Shown: positions 26,479-35,826 of the stretch, in pieces
Position numbering within the stretch: the first letter of the stretch is position 1
How the letters are laid out: each line of letters begins with the position of its first letter
NCBI GenBank assembly: GCA_944322895.1
Contig: CALUQL010000007.1
Coordinates: forward strand, 1-49,717
Direction of reading: 5' to 3'
Origin: Candidatus Gastranaerophilales bacterium
GTDB taxonomy: Bacteria > Cyanobacteriota > Vampirovibrionia > Gastranaerophilales > Gastranaerophilaceae
Length of the DNA: 49,717 nucleotides
The notes under the pieces: generated by a model
Databases searched by the model: none
Seen by the model: only the letters and a program-made list of their open reading frames with translations
What the model was told of the DNA's origin: nothing
Program-made: the position numbers and the translations under genes

Positions 26479-26883
26479 TTAAGCATTTTTTGCTGCATCA
26501 ACTATACTTCCTATTGCAATGGCAGCGTGAGCCAATCCGCCAGCAATACCAAACGCTAATCCAAGAGCGGGATTAACAGATGCTAAACCTATAGCTAAAG
26601 CTGAAAACCCAATATCAGAAGCCATTTGTCCAAAGAAGAATTTTGCACCTTTTTTTACATCACCATTTGCTAGTTGTCCTAACCCTGGATATAATGCAGA
26701 CGCAATCCCTACTCCGATTTTTTTTGCAGTAGAACCTTTTGGCTGTTCTGTTGCATGCGTTGATGATAGAGTAACTGTATCTACCGGATCAGAAAGATCA
26801 ACTTTGGGTTGATTATCCTTTATTGAAGAAGTTGCATTTGGCACTTGTATGTTCTGTAGATTACTAACATTTTTTATATCCAT
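26479..26883 (-). CDS. TM2-like small membrane protein
   Basis: The first 50 residues are polar and disordered (Asn/Ser/Thr/Asp-rich). The rest holds hydrophobic segments including ALYPGLGQLANGDVKKG, which matches the Pro-Gly-x-Gly-Gln and basic turn of TM2-type domains, and then a Gly/Ala-rich membrane stretch. TM2 proteins are small inner-membrane proteins of mostly unknown role. GGAG lies upstream of the ATG at 26883. At 134 aa it is typical in size apart from the long polar leader. Confidence 0.7.
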   Translation of the reverse strand: MDIKNVSNLQNIQVPNATSSIKDNQPKVDLSDPVDTVTLSSTHATEQPKGSTAKKIGVGIASALYPGLGQLANGDVKKGAKFFFGQMASDIGFSALAIGLASVNPALGLAFGIAGGLAHAAIAIGSIVDAAKNA

Positions 26884-26935
26884 TTTTTCTCCTTTTAGTT
26901 ATGTTATATATAAAACAAAAACAAGGAAAAAATTG

Positions 26936-27448
26936 CTAGTATTTAATTTTTATAATTTTTGAAAGAAAACTTGAATTCATTTTGCTTTTTGCGCATTTTT
27001 GTTTAAAATCTTCTAGCTCTATGCCAACTTGTGAGTATAATTCATAAATAACATCAGAGGCTCTTTCTTCTTCTGTTTCATATTGTGCTCTTATTTTTTC
27101 CAGTTCACCATAGTCTAAGAACTTTCCACCACAAGAGTAACATTCGTCAACCTGAATTTCTTTTTTTGCACTGGCATAATTTTTAACCATTTTTTGACCA
27201 CAAAGCGGACAAGTTCTGAAATCTGTTTCATCAACATTTTTAAATTTTTTATTTTCGAATACAGATATTAAAGGAGAAATATCTTCCTTATTTTCATCAA
27301 ATTTTTCAAGTTCTCTATTATCAAAAAATATACCGCCACAGCCATTTGCACAAACATCGATATTTATACCTTGTTCGGGCATATAGATTTTTTTCATCTT
27401 TTTTCCGCATGCAGGACAGTCAATTTCAAATTCAGTATTATCTTTCAT
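26936..27448 (-). CDS. Double zinc-ribbon protein (zf-TFIIB type)
   Basis: Two zinc ribbons are clear. The first has CPACGKKM and CANGCGGIFFDNRELEKF; the second has CPLCGQKM and CYSCGGKFLDYGELEKI. The GG.F.D..ELEK ending is the hallmark of the COG3809-like zf-TFIIB family. A Glu-rich helix and a basic tail follow (170 aa in total). It probably binds a protein or nucleic acid partner; no specific function is established. Confidence 0.85.
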   Translation of the reverse strand: MKDNTEFEIDCPACGKKMKKIYMPEQGINIDVCANGCGGIFFDNRELEKFDENKEDISPLISVFENKKFKNVDETDFRTCPLCGQKMVKNYASAKKEIQVDECYSCGGKFLDYGELEKIRAQYETEEERASDVIYELYSQVGIELEDFKQKCAKSKMNSSFLSKIIKIKY

Positions 27449-27504
27449 ATAAACCTCTTTTCTAATATTGTTAATTTTAACATATTTTTTAAAAAAGTTT
27501 AATT

Positions 27505-27536
27505 AAAAAAGGTCTTAGATTAACTAAGACCTTTTT
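27505..27536 (-). terminator. Intrinsic terminator of the SLH gene
   Basis: On the minus strand AAAAAGGTCTTAG pairs with CTAAGACCTTTTT around a short loop, followed by T residues. It lies just after the SLH gene stop. Confidence 0.9.
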
Positions 27537-27553
27537 CTAGAAAATGATTTTAT

Positions 27554-29584
27554 TTATTGTTCATTGCATCCAAAAGCAATAGTTACTTTTTCTCTTGGAT
27601 TAATTGATGAAACTTTCATACCATTAGGATCAACTAAATAAGTAATTTCATCACCTGTATATTGGAATAACCCCATAGTACCAGATAAAGCAGTTCTTGT
27701 TGCGTCAACAGGTGCTTTGACTATAGCTTTACCTACGTCAAGGTAGCTTCTACCTGCCGCTTTAAATTCACCTTGGAATATTTCACCTGTACCTACACCA
27801 ATTCCGCTTACTGTTTGTTCAACTGCATTACTTGCACTTACAATAGCACCACCAACAGTTCTTCCTACAGTACCAAGTAAACCACCTGTCCAAGTGAATG
27901 GGAATTCAACTATACGTGCAAGTGCATTTGGTTTTTTAACCTTGTTTACTTGTGCTGTTAAAATTTGGTTTGGTAATTCTGCTTTACATTTTCCAAATTT
28001 AATTGTATTGAATGATAATTTAATTGCACCTTGGCAGTGTTTTGTTGGTCTTACTACTTCAAGAACTTTACCGTCGACTCTTGAACCTGCAGGGAATTCT
28101 ACGCCATCAATAGTAACAGAATCAATTGTTGTAGCTGCGAATCTATCACCAACATTAGCTGATTTTGCACTGATTTCATCATTAAATGTAAGTTGAAGTG
28201 TAGGTATAGTTACTACTTCTTCGCTTTCGTAATATGCTTTTTTAGGTTCACATCCGCAATCAGATGCTACATCGTCAGTCTTACTATAGCCCATTGCAAC
28301 TCTGACATTTTCTAACATTGACGCAATTTCAGCACGGCTAGCATCTTTGTTTGGTGCAATTTCTTTAGGATTTGGAAATTCAGATATACCGCCTGACTCT
28401 AAAACTTTTGCAACTGGTACTTTTGCCCAGTTTGGTACTGTATTACCATCACAATATTGGCTTAATACTGTTTCAGCTTTACATTCATCCATTGGACAAT
28501 TTATACCCTTTGCCATTATAGAGAATGCTTCAGCTCTTGAAATTGGCTGATTTGGTTTGAACATATTGTTTGGGTATCCTGTCATTAGACCATTAGCAAC
28601 AGCCTTTGCAATTGTTTTATTTGCCCAATGTGATTCAGGCACGTCTTTAAACATATTTGTAGCGCAAGATACATCATCATTCAAATTAAAACCTTTTACA
28701 ACTAAAGTAGCCATTTCTGCTCTTGATACAGGTAAGCTCGGTTTATATGTTCTATCAGGATAGCCGGCTATAATATTATTTTCTGTTAATGTATTGATAT
28801 CACAGCTTGCCCAATAACCATCGGGAACATCTTCAAATGCGCTTGCAATAGGTGCTGCTCCACCTGTCATTGCTGAGTATTCAAATGGTTCCATTGATTT
28901 TTTTATTGCTTCCATACTTGTATTTGTATGAATTTGCATTGGACATCCTGCTCCATCAATATTTTGCGGATTTCTATCTACAGGAATACCTGTTGCACAT
29001 GGTGGATTGTCTAAGCAAGGTAATGGTGCAGCAGCACCTGTCATACTACCATCATCACAGCCACATCCTACGGTAGTTGTTTGAGCTTCTGCAACAGGAA
29101 CACCTTTAAATGTTGACATTGAGTCATCACCTAAGAATAAGCCATTGTTTCTTTCTCCTACAACTTGGTTATTACCGTAAATGGCATTTGGGTAAGCATA
29201 AACTTGTTGCTGAAATTTCTTACCATCTGCAGGTTGTGGGCATACTGCACATGTTGGTGTTGAAGGCTGTGGACATTGTGCTATTGAAGGGCACGGATTA
29301 CAATCTTGTGCTACCGGTTTACAGGTATCACAGTCTTTTTTCTTTGCACAAGGGTCACACGGTTCTTCTTTTTTTGGTTGACAAGTACAACTATCTATAT
29401 CATTTAGGCATTTTGGACATTTTGCTGTTTGTGGTGTCACAGGAGAAGGGCATCCAGACAAAGGGCAAGCTGCCAAATGTTCATTTGACATTTCAGTTGC
29501 TGTTTCTTGTGTAAAACCTGCATTTGTACCTGCTAATACACCGATTGTTACAACGGCGGCAAGTGTCATTTTGTTTAATTTCAT
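27554..29584 (-). CDS. Cys-rich S-layer-homology (SLH) surface protein
   Basis: The start at 29584 has a strong AAGGAGG and gives a signal peptide (MKLNKMTLAAVVTIGVLAGTNA). The mature N-terminus, about residues 35-125, is extremely Cys- and Pro-rich with repeated CxxC pairs. Three SLH repeats follow, each with an F.DVP..W-like start and a SRAE ending (VSRAEMATLV, ISRAEAFSIM, ASRAEIASML). The last 200 residues contain a beta-rich region and a Gly-rich segment. SLH domains bind cell-wall polymer or outer-membrane-linked peptidoglycan, so this is likely an abundant envelope protein. The Cys-rich region may form disulfides or bind metal. Total length is 676 aa. Confidence 0.9.
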   Translation of the reverse strand: MKLNKMTLAAVVTIGVLAGTNAGFTQETATEMSNEHLAACPLSGCPSPVTPQTAKCPKCLNDIDSCTCQPKKEEPCDPCAKKKDCDTCKPVAQDCNPCPSIAQCPQPSTPTCAVCPQPADGKKFQQQVYAYPNAIYGNNQVVGERNNGLFLGDDSMSTFKGVPVAEAQTTTVGCGCDDGSMTGAAAPLPCLDNPPCATGIPVDRNPQNIDGAGCPMQIHTNTSMEAIKKSMEPFEYSAMTGGAAPIASAFEDVPDGYWASCDINTLTENNIIAGYPDRTYKPSLPVSRAEMATLVVKGFNLNDDVSCATNMFKDVPESHWANKTIAKAVANGLMTGYPNNMFKPNQPISRAEAFSIMAKGINCPMDECKAETVLSQYCDGNTVPNWAKVPVAKVLESGGISEFPNPKEIAPNKDASRAEIASMLENVRVAMGYSKTDDVASDCGCEPKKAYYESEEVVTIPTLQLTFNDEISAKSANVGDRFAATTIDSVTIDGVEFPAGSRVDGKVLEVVRPTKHCQGAIKLSFNTIKFGKCKAELPNQILTAQVNKVKKPNALARIVEFPFTWTGGLLGTVGRTVGGAIVSASNAVEQTVSGIGVGTGEIFQGEFKAAGRSYLDVGKAIVKAPVDATRTALSGTMGLFQYTGDEITYLVDPNGMKVSSINPREKVTIAFGCNEQ

Positions 29585-29886
29585 TTTTCCTCCTTGTTCA
29601 TAAAAGAAATGTACAGGCAAACATTTCTTTTTATCTGTTATTTTTATATCTGTTTTTATTTATAATATTTCTATCTTTGAATTATGATATGTTAGCTACT
29701 CTCTATTCATTACCTTTTAATACAATAGTTATGGCTAATTACTTTTAATTTAAAATTTGAATTATAATAATAATTTAAAATTCATATAAATAAGGGATAT
29801 TTTTGAGGTAAATCATCATACTACAAGTTGATGTTAACTCTGTTGATAAGGTTAAAATATAGATATAGTTTGGTAGGTAATTATTA
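29585..29886. other. Intergenic region upstream of the SLH gene
   Basis: About 300 bases of very AT-rich DNA lie between divergent genes. Apart from the SLH ribosome site at its left end I see no convincing promoter pair, hairpin or RNA gene. Confidence 0.5.
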
Positions 29887-30012
29887 ATGAATTTAAATGA
29901 AAGTTGTCTGCTTGGTTTCTTGATTAATCCCGATGAAATTAGCGATTTGTATAATATATTTTTGAAGAATATTGAAGAAATTGAAAAAACTTCCAAAATA
30001 GATAATAATTAA
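29887..30012 (+). CDS. Possible small protein, 41 aa
   Basis: The frame MNLNESCLLGFLINPDEI..., 41 codons in all, has TAGGTAA about 8 bases before the ATG. It ends 19 bases before the CHASE2 gene. It is acidic and amphipathic. It could be a real small gene or a leader peptide for the downstream cyclase; coding is plausible but unproven. Confidence 0.4.
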   Translation: MNLNESCLLGFLINPDEISDLYNIFLKNIEEIEKTSKIDNN

Positions 30013-30031
30013 ATTATCTATTGGAGATTTT

Positions 30032-31903
30032 ATGAACAAAGTTATTAATTTTATACATAGACATCGTTATGATATTTTCTTCTCTTTTATTTTGCTTCTG
30101 ATTTGTATTTTTAGTTTTGTTTCTCTTCAAAATAATGAAACAAAAAATTTAATTAGAACGCTTGAAAATAAATCTTTTGATATAAGGCAAAATATTATAT
30201 CGAAGAGTAAGAAGGTAAATAAAGATATTATAATTGTTACAGTTGATGATCCTTCTTATGAATATTTAATCGAAACATACGGTGATTGGCCTATACCAAG
30301 AAATGCTTATGCTGAAATTTTAGATTATATACAGGCTCAAAAGCCAAAATATGTAGCTTTTGATTTGTTGTTTATTAAATCTTTGAATAGAATTCCAAAC
30401 AGTGATAATCAGCTTATTGAAGGCTTTAAAAAATATAAAAATACTTATACTGCATTTAATTTTGATGATTATTCTTTCGAATTAAGAAAACCTCCTCAAA
30501 TAGATGAAAAAGTTAAATCGAAAATTAAAGTTTTTTCAGATGATTTTCATCCATACAAATTTACTAATTGTCGTATAATCATGTCTGAAATTATTGCTGC
30601 TACAGAAAATATTGGGCATATAAATACTCCAAAATCAGATGATGGCTTTACTAGAACTGTTCCGATTCTTGTGAAATATCCTAAATATAATCAGCAAGAT
30701 TATACGGAAATACAAGATGATTATTATCTTTATATGACAGTTAAAATGATAATTGATTATCTAAATAAATATGAAAATCAAAATATAAAGGATTTGGTTA
30801 TAGATTCTAATAATAATCTTATTTTAGGGCATAAGAAAATTCCATTGACCAAAAATGGTGAAGCTATTTTAAATTGGTATGGTAAAAGTGGAACAGAAGT
30901 CGATACAACATTTAAATATGTTTCTTTTTGGGAAATTTTTAAGTCTATTCAAGCTGAAAAAGAAGGAAAACAAGGTATACTACCAAAAGATTTATTCAAA
31001 GATAAAATCGTGTATATTGGTACAAATGTATTTGCTCTTTCTGATATAAAAACTGTTCCAACAAGTAAATATTTACCAGGCGTAGAAATTCATGCAACAT
31101 TATTTAATAACATATTGGATAACTCGTTAATACATAATGCATCACTTCCCTATAATATATTAATTTCTATTGTACTTTCTGCTGCAGTTGCATTTACTGT
31201 TTTTCGAATTAGGTCTGTATATGTGTCTTTAATTTTATTTTTATTTTTGACTATCGCATATTTATATTTTACTACTTATGTTATGGAAAAATATAATGTT
31301 TGGGTTTGGCTAGTAATTCCTATTGCTTGTTCAATTTTTGTATTTATTTGCTCATTTATAATAAAATATCTTTTAAAATCAAGAGATTTTGAATATACAT
31401 ATAAGCTTGCTACTACAGATGGGTTGACTGAACTATATAATCATCGTTTCTTTCAAGAAAAAATAAGACAGAAAATTGAGCAAGCTGAAAAAAATAAAAC
31501 TAATTTTTCTTTGATATTAATTGATATAGATTTTTTCAAAAAATTCAATGATAGATATGGTCATCAAGCAGGTGATGCAGTTTTAAAGCATGTTGCCAAT
31601 ACCCTAAAGAAAAATGTTCGTGCAGAAGATTTCGTTTGTAGATACGGCGGTGAAGAGATGACTATTATTCTAAATAATGTGAATAATGAGATTGCAGTTA
31701 GAACTGCACAGGAAATTTGTAAAATAATAGCCGAAAAGAAATATGAATTGACTCCAGAGTTGGAAGTAAATATTACGATAAGCTTAGGTGTTTCAACTTA
31801 TCCTGAAAATGGAAAAACGTCAACAGAACTTATTGAATATGCGGATAAATGTTTATATAAAGCAAAGGAAAACGGACGTAATCAAGTTGGTTTTATAGTT
31901 TAG
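30032..31903 (+). CDS. CHASE2-domain diguanylate cyclase
   Basis: A membrane segment at about 14-32 leads into a periplasmic CHASE2 domain (about 40-365, with VTVDDPSYE and FKDKIVYIG). Three membrane helices (about 374-450) and a GGDEF domain follow. The active loop is RYGGEEM (539-543), a functional GGEEF-type variant, and the product-inhibition site RAED lies five residues upstream. It should make cyclic di-GMP in response to an extracytoplasmic signal. TGGAG lies upstream. No cyclic di-GMP effector is visible nearby. Confidence 0.94.
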   Translation: MNKVINFIHRHRYDIFFSFILLLICIFSFVSLQNNETKNLIRTLENKSFDIRQNIISKSKKVNKDIIIVTVDDPSYEYLIETYGDWPIPRNAYAEILDYIQAQKPKYVAFDLLFIKSLNRIPNSDNQLIEGFKKYKNTYTAFNFDDYSFELRKPPQIDEKVKSKIKVFSDDFHPYKFTNCRIIMSEIIAATENIGHINTPKSDDGFTRTVPILVKYPKYNQQDYTEIQDDYYLYMTVKMIIDYLNKYENQNIKDLVIDSNNNLILGHKKIPLTKNGEAILNWYGKSGTEVDTTFKYVSFWEIFKSIQAEKEGKQGILPKDLFKDKIVYIGTNVFALSDIKTVPTSKYLPGVEIHATLFNNILDNSLIHNASLPYNILISIVLSAAVAFTVFRIRSVYVSLILFLFLTIAYLYFTTYVMEKYNVWVWLVIPIACSIFVFICSFIIKYLLKSRDFEYTYKLATTDGLTELYNHRFFQEKIRQKIEQAEKNKTNFSLILIDIDFFKKFNDRYGHQAGDAVLKHVANTLKKNVRAEDFVCRYGGEEMTIILNNVNNEIAVRTAQEICKIIAEKKYELTPELEVNITISLGVSTYPENGKTSTELIEYADKCLYKAKENGRNQVGFIV

Positions 31904-32016
31904 TTTGTTATTTATATTTATTTACAAAAATATATTCTTCTATCAATTTAATAAAAAGTTAATACTTTATATCTATAAGTAAGTGAGTAATATTTTATTT
32001 TAGTAAAGGAGATTAT

Positions 32017-32268
32017 ATGAGTACCACAGCATTAAATAGTATAAATAAACCTCAAACACCAATACAGGTTATGCAAAGACAACAAGAAATTAGAAAAATT
32101 GTTAGAGAAGAAATAAAACGTGCAGAAAAATTGAAAGAACTTGAACAAAAACACAAAGCGGGTGAAATTTCTGATTTCGAATATAAAGCGCAGAAATTTT
32201 TACTTGAAGCCCCAGTTGTATTAGATAAAGCTCAAAAAACTGGTGTTGTATACTCAACAACTGCATAA
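32017..32268 (+). CDS. Small hypothetical helical protein, 83 aa
   Basis: An excellent AAAGGAG site lies about 6 bases before the ATG, and a perfect terminator follows, so this is a separately transcribed gene. The product has a polar start, then a highly charged helix (residues 25-55, rich in Arg/Lys/Glu) containing a short-linker pattern AGEISDFEYKAQK. No family is recognised. Good expression signals suggest an abundant small protein. Confidence 0.7.
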   Translation: MSTTALNSINKPQTPIQVMQRQQEIRKIVREEIKRAEKLKELEQKHKAGEISDFEYKAQKFLLEAPVVLDKAQKTGVVYSTTA

Positions 32269-32279
32269 TAAAAATTTAG

Positions 32280-32305
32280 GAGACCGCATTAAGCGGTCTC
32301 TTTTT
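32280..32305. terminator. Bidirectional terminator
   Basis: GAGACCGC pairs perfectly with GCGGTCTC around ATTAA, followed by TTTTT. It separates the small gene from the convergent rubrerythrin gene. Confidence 0.93.
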
Positions 32306-32846
32306 AGTAATTTATAACAGTTTCAAAGAAATATGCTTTTGGATGTTTACATACTGGACATATTTCAGGGGCTTTTTCACTTTCAACATGATGACCACAA
32401 TTTGCACATTCCCAAACAATTTTTTTATCTCTTGCAAATACTTTGTCGTTTTTAACGCTTTCAAGTAATTTTCTATATCTTTCTTCGTGAGTTTTTTCTA
32501 TTTTTGCAACCATATCAAAAAGAACAGCTAAATCATCAAAACCTTCTTCTTTTGCTTCTTTTGCAAATGTTGCATACATGTCTGTCCATTCATAGTTTTC
32601 TCCATCTGCGGCATCTTCTAAATTTTTGAGAGTTTCTGGAATAGAACCGTTGTGTAAATATTTAAACCATATTTTTGCGTGTTCTTTTTCATTATTTGCA
32701 GTTTCTTCAAAAATCTTGCTGATTTGAACAAATCCTTCTTTTTTTGCTTGTGAAGCATAATATGTATATTTGTTTCTTGCTTGTGATTCACCTGCGAAAG
32801 CTGTCATTAAATTTTGTTCTGTTTTACTTCCTCTTAATTCTGGCAT
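32304..32846 (-). CDS. Rubrerythrin
   Basis: An N-terminal ferritin-like diiron domain has the Glu ligands in [18 protein letters not shown] and [12 protein letters not shown]-terminal rubredoxin domain has CANCGHH and CPVCKHP. It reduces peroxide in anaerobes and microaerophiles. The ATG at 32846 ([10 protein letters not shown]) has AAGGAG upstream and matches the family start. At 180 aa it is full length. Confidence 0.96.
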   Translation of the reverse strand: MPELRGSKTEQNLMTAFAGESQARNKYTYYASQAKKEGFVQISKIFEETANNEKEHAKIWFKYLHNGSIPETLKNLEDAADGENYEWTDMYATFAKEAKEEGFDDLAVLFDMVAKIEKTHEERYRKLLESVKNDKVFARDKKIVWECANCGHHVESEKAPEICPVCKHPKAYFFETVINY

Positions 32847-32999
32847 ATAATTCTCCTTTTCATTATTTAAAGATATTAATAAATTTCTCAAAAAAAATCA
32901 AATAGAATATGTAAACTTTTTATTACATATTTTGTATAAATAGCACAAAATATGTTTCAATAAACTTATATGATATGTGTTTATAGTTGGGGTTAAATT

Positions 33000-35408
33000 G
33001 TGAAAGTTAATGGTATTAATTCAGTAAATATTTTGCAGAAAAATAATTTTTCATCTAACAGAACTAACCGTGAGAATTATTTTTCAAAAACTCAGAATAT
33101 TGAAATTTCAAATGTTTTTTACAAACCTGTTTCTTTTGGCAGAACTTGGGCAGAGCACAAAAGTTGGGGGGCTGTTGTTGATCCTAAAACAAAAGAAACT
33201 TCATTCAAAATATTAACTTATCCTGATACTAAAAAAGTTGAAGTAACTGTTGAAAAAAGAAATAATAAAAATCTAAAAAAGACTTATCAATTAAAAAATA
33301 TGGGTAATGGAGTTTTTGCAACTGATAAAAAAATTCCAGCTGGAGAAGTATCACATGGAGATAAATATTACTATACCTTATATAAAGGTAATGGAGAAGT
33401 TGCTCGGGTAAAAGATCCCTATTCTTTCAGACAGGAAAGTTTACTTGGAGCTTCTACTGTTTATGACCATTCTTTATATGAGTGGAATGATGGTGATTGG
33501 TATAGAAATAATAAAAATAGAATATCAAGATTGGCAAATAAACAAAATCAATTAACTAGTGTTGATGAAGCGAGAATTTATGAATTCAATACTGCAAGTT
33601 TGACAAAGAAAGGTACATTTGAAGGTGCTAAAGCTATTATTAAATCTTTGCCTCAGCTTGGATTTAATGCGATAGAAATCATGCCTGTAGAAAATACTTA
33701 TTCATTTAACTGGGGGTATGATGGTGTTGATAAAATGGCTCCATCTGAACATTTGGGTGGTCCAGATGCTTTGAAATCTTTAGTTGATTTTGCTCATGAA
33801 CAAGGTTTAAATGTAATTATGGATATGGTTCCAAATCATTTAGGGCCTGATGGTGCATCATTATTAAAGACAGGACCTTATATTAAAGGAAACAACTGCT
33901 TTGGTGAAGCATTTAATTTTGAAGGTCAAAACTCAAGATATGTTAGAGATTATATTGTCAATGCAGCAATGAACTGGATAGATAATTATCATTGTGATGG
34001 TCTAAGATTAGATATGACAAAGTTTATGGAATCAGATTATACAATGAAACAAATTGCTGCAGAAATTAACTACCATAAACCTGATGCATTTTTAATTGCG
34101 GAAGATGGAAGAAGTTCTATTAGTGTAGATGATAATGGTAACTTCTGGAATAATTACGATGAACCACATGATAAAAGGGTTGTAAATCCGTTAAAACCAT
34201 TTGAAAGTGGAATCGGACAGTCAGAACAAGTTCATTGTGATGTGATAGAAAATATCTCAAATGGCAGAACTACAATTGGGCGTCTCGGCTATGATAGTGA
34301 ATGGGATTTTAATTATTATCATACTTTAAAAGATGGACTATATGGTATCATAAATTTAGATAGATTTGAAAAGGCTTGTTATTGTTCTCAAGATAGAGTC
34401 AAATATGTTATGAGTCATGATGAAATCGGCAATTTTGAAGGTTCCAGATTGCTTGCAAAATTAATGGTTCCTATGCTTCATTTAAATGACCATATTGTCC
34501 TTAGTGATGAAGATAAAGAAAGAGCTCTCGCTTTAAAAGAAAAAAATGGTACACGTATAGAAGATACAACAAGAACTGTTACGTTACAGAAAGCACAATT
34601 TGCTGCAGAAAAACTTGCTATTCTTTTACAAACAGGAAAACTAGAAAGATATAATACAGAAGGTATTAATTATAAAAAATGGGTTAATGCTATAGAGCAA
34701 GCATTTAAAGATGAAGTACTTGAACCAAACGGAATTAAAAGAAATTCTGGTATTACTTTTGATAGCTTGAAAATGGCATATACAAGAAGCTTTGACAAGA
34801 ACAAGATGGCATTAGCCAGAACATATTCTATTCCCGGACCTAAAATGATATTCCAAGGTGATGAAAGAGCTGATTTGACTCCGTTTAGATTCTTTAGAGA
34901 GTTTGATTCTGTTAAAAATGAAGATTATTTGTATGTTGAAAAAGGTTATAAACCAGGAAAACCCGCTCTTCAAGAGTCAACATTCGGTAATATAAAATAT
35001 TCATCTAACGGAAGAACAATGATGAATAAATTTAGAAATCTTACAAGAGATCTAAATAGTATCAATGCTGAAAATTCAGCATTAACAAATGGTGTAATAA
35101 TAGCGAAAAATACTGTAAAACACCAAGCTTCACAAGTATTTGCTACTCATTCAAAAGATTTTGATAACGGAAACGAAATATTTGCAGTTACCAATTTTAA
35201 TGATTCAGATTACCCAAGATACAATGCTGCTGAATATTATATTAAATTCCCGGAAGGTGAATGGGTTGAAATTTTAAATACCGATGATAAAAAATATGGT
35301 GGAACAGGTAATTTCGCAAACTCAAGCGTTATTCACTCTGATAATGTGAACAATGTTCCAATAAAGCTTGCCGGTGAATCAACTATTATATTTAAACGTG
35401 TAAGATAA
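33000..35408 (+). CDS. GH13 alpha-glucan enzyme, branching-enzyme-like
   Basis: A CBM48-like N-terminal domain (about 50-150) precedes a GH13 barrel. The catalytic residues are visible: nucleophile Asp338 in DGLRLDMTK, acid Glu368 in AEDGR and the stabilising Asp474 in SHDEIG. The C-terminal beta domain ends in ILNTDDKKYGGTG, as in glycogen branching enzymes. TreZ-type trehalohydrolases are an alternative. The start is GTG with GGGG upstream. The first 45 residues are an Asn-rich leader ending in SFG, shared in style with two other proteins here. At 802 aa it is long for the family, partly because of this leader and an insert around 500-590. Confidence 0.85.
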   Translation: MKVNGINSVNILQKNNFSSNRTNRENYFSKTQNIEISNVFYKPVSFGRTWAEHKSWGAVVDPKTKETSFKILTYPDTKKVEVTVEKRNNKNLKKTYQLKNMGNGVFATDKKIPAGEVSHGDKYYYTLYKGNGEVARVKDPYSFRQESLLGASTVYDHSLYEWNDGDWYRNNKNRISRLANKQNQLTSVDEARIYEFNTASLTKKGTFEGAKAIIKSLPQLGFNAIEIMPVENTYSFNWGYDGVDKMAPSEHLGGPDALKSLVDFAHEQGLNVIMDMVPNHLGPDGASLLKTGPYIKGNNCFGEAFNFEGQNSRYVRDYIVNAAMNWIDNYHCDGLRLDMTKFMESDYTMKQIAAEINYHKPDAFLIAEDGRSSISVDDNGNFWNNYDEPHDKRVVNPLKPFESGIGQSEQVHCDVIENISNGRTTIGRLGYDSEWDFNYYHTLKDGLYGIINLDRFEKACYCSQDRVKYVMSHDEIGNFEGSRLLAKLMVPMLHLNDHIVLSDEDKERALALKEKNGTRIEDTTRTVTLQKAQFAAEKLAILLQTGKLERYNTEGINYKKWVNAIEQAFKDEVLEPNGIKRNSGITFDSLKMAYTRSFDKNKMALARTYSIPGPKMIFQGDERADLTPFRFFREFDSVKNEDYLYVEKGYKPGKPALQESTFGNIKYSSNGRTMMNKFRNLTRDLNSINAENSALTNGVIIAKNTVKHQASQVFATHSKDFDNGNEIFAVTNFNDSDYPRYNAAEYYIKFPEGEWVEILNTDDKKYGGTGNFANSSVIHSDNVNNVPIKLAGESTIIFKRVR

Positions 35409-35414
35409 AATATA

Positions 35415-35443
35415 GTAATAGGTTTCTGGGTAATAGGTTTCTG
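35415..35443. repeat. Short tandem direct repeat
   Basis: The 14-base GTAATAGGTTTCTG occurs twice with a 15-base period just after the GH13 stop. The purpose is unknown; it may be a slippage product. Confidence 0.8.
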
Positions 35444-35470
35444 AGACATTGAGACGGAGAAAATTTAATA

Positions 35471-35519
35471 AAAAATCAAACAAACAGTAAAATTTAGGTT
35501 GTTTTTTTGTTTGATTTTT
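35471..35519 (+). terminator. Terminator after the GH13 gene
   Basis: AAAAATCAAACAAA pairs perfectly with TTTGTTTGATTTTT over a loop of about 20 bases, ending in a T run. Confidence 0.8.
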
Positions 35520-35614
35520 ATGTTACACTCACTATAAGAAAAGTGCTGAAATTTTAATTTTTATCGTTGAATAAAACTATAAAAATAATATTTAGAACAA
35601 TGTTTGTGAAAATA

Positions 35615-35646
35615 TAAAAAGCCCTTCTGCTGTTTAACAAAAAAGG
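35615..35646 (-). terminator. Terminator after tRNA-Arg
   Basis: On the minus strand AAGCCTTTTT pairs with AGAAGGGCTT (with G-U pairs), followed by TTT. It lies just after the tRNA. Confidence 0.65.
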
Positions 35647-35663
35647 CTTGTTTTGAAAAAATC

Positions 35664-35737
35664 TACCCCTGACACGATTCGAACGTGCGACGCCTTCCTT
35701 AGGACGGAAGCGCTCTATCCAGCTGAGCTACAGAGGC
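35664..35737 (-). tRNA. tRNA-Arg (anticodon CCU)
   Basis: The minus strand folds into a complete cloverleaf: acceptor GCCTCTG with CAGGGGT, D loop AGCTGGATAGAGC, anticodon stem CTTCC/GGAAG around GTCCTAA, and a T arm with GTTCGAATC. The 3' CCA is not encoded. Confidence 0.96.
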
Positions 35738-35826
35738 AAATATCTATATTACTATTATACTATAAATTTCATAAAAAAGAGAAACAATTATTTTGTTTCT
35801 CTTTTTTTGTATTTTGTTATATCGAT

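Noticed and set aside
29775-29996. Minus-strand 73-codon frame
   Set aside because: No ribosome site, unusual composition, and it covers the SLH/CHASE2 gap where a better plus-strand small ORF exists.
35521-35614. Small RNA between the GH13 gene and tRNA-Arg
   Set aside because: A TATAAG-like box and a downstream hairpin are present, but there is no convincing -35 box and the hairpin is explained by the tRNA terminator.
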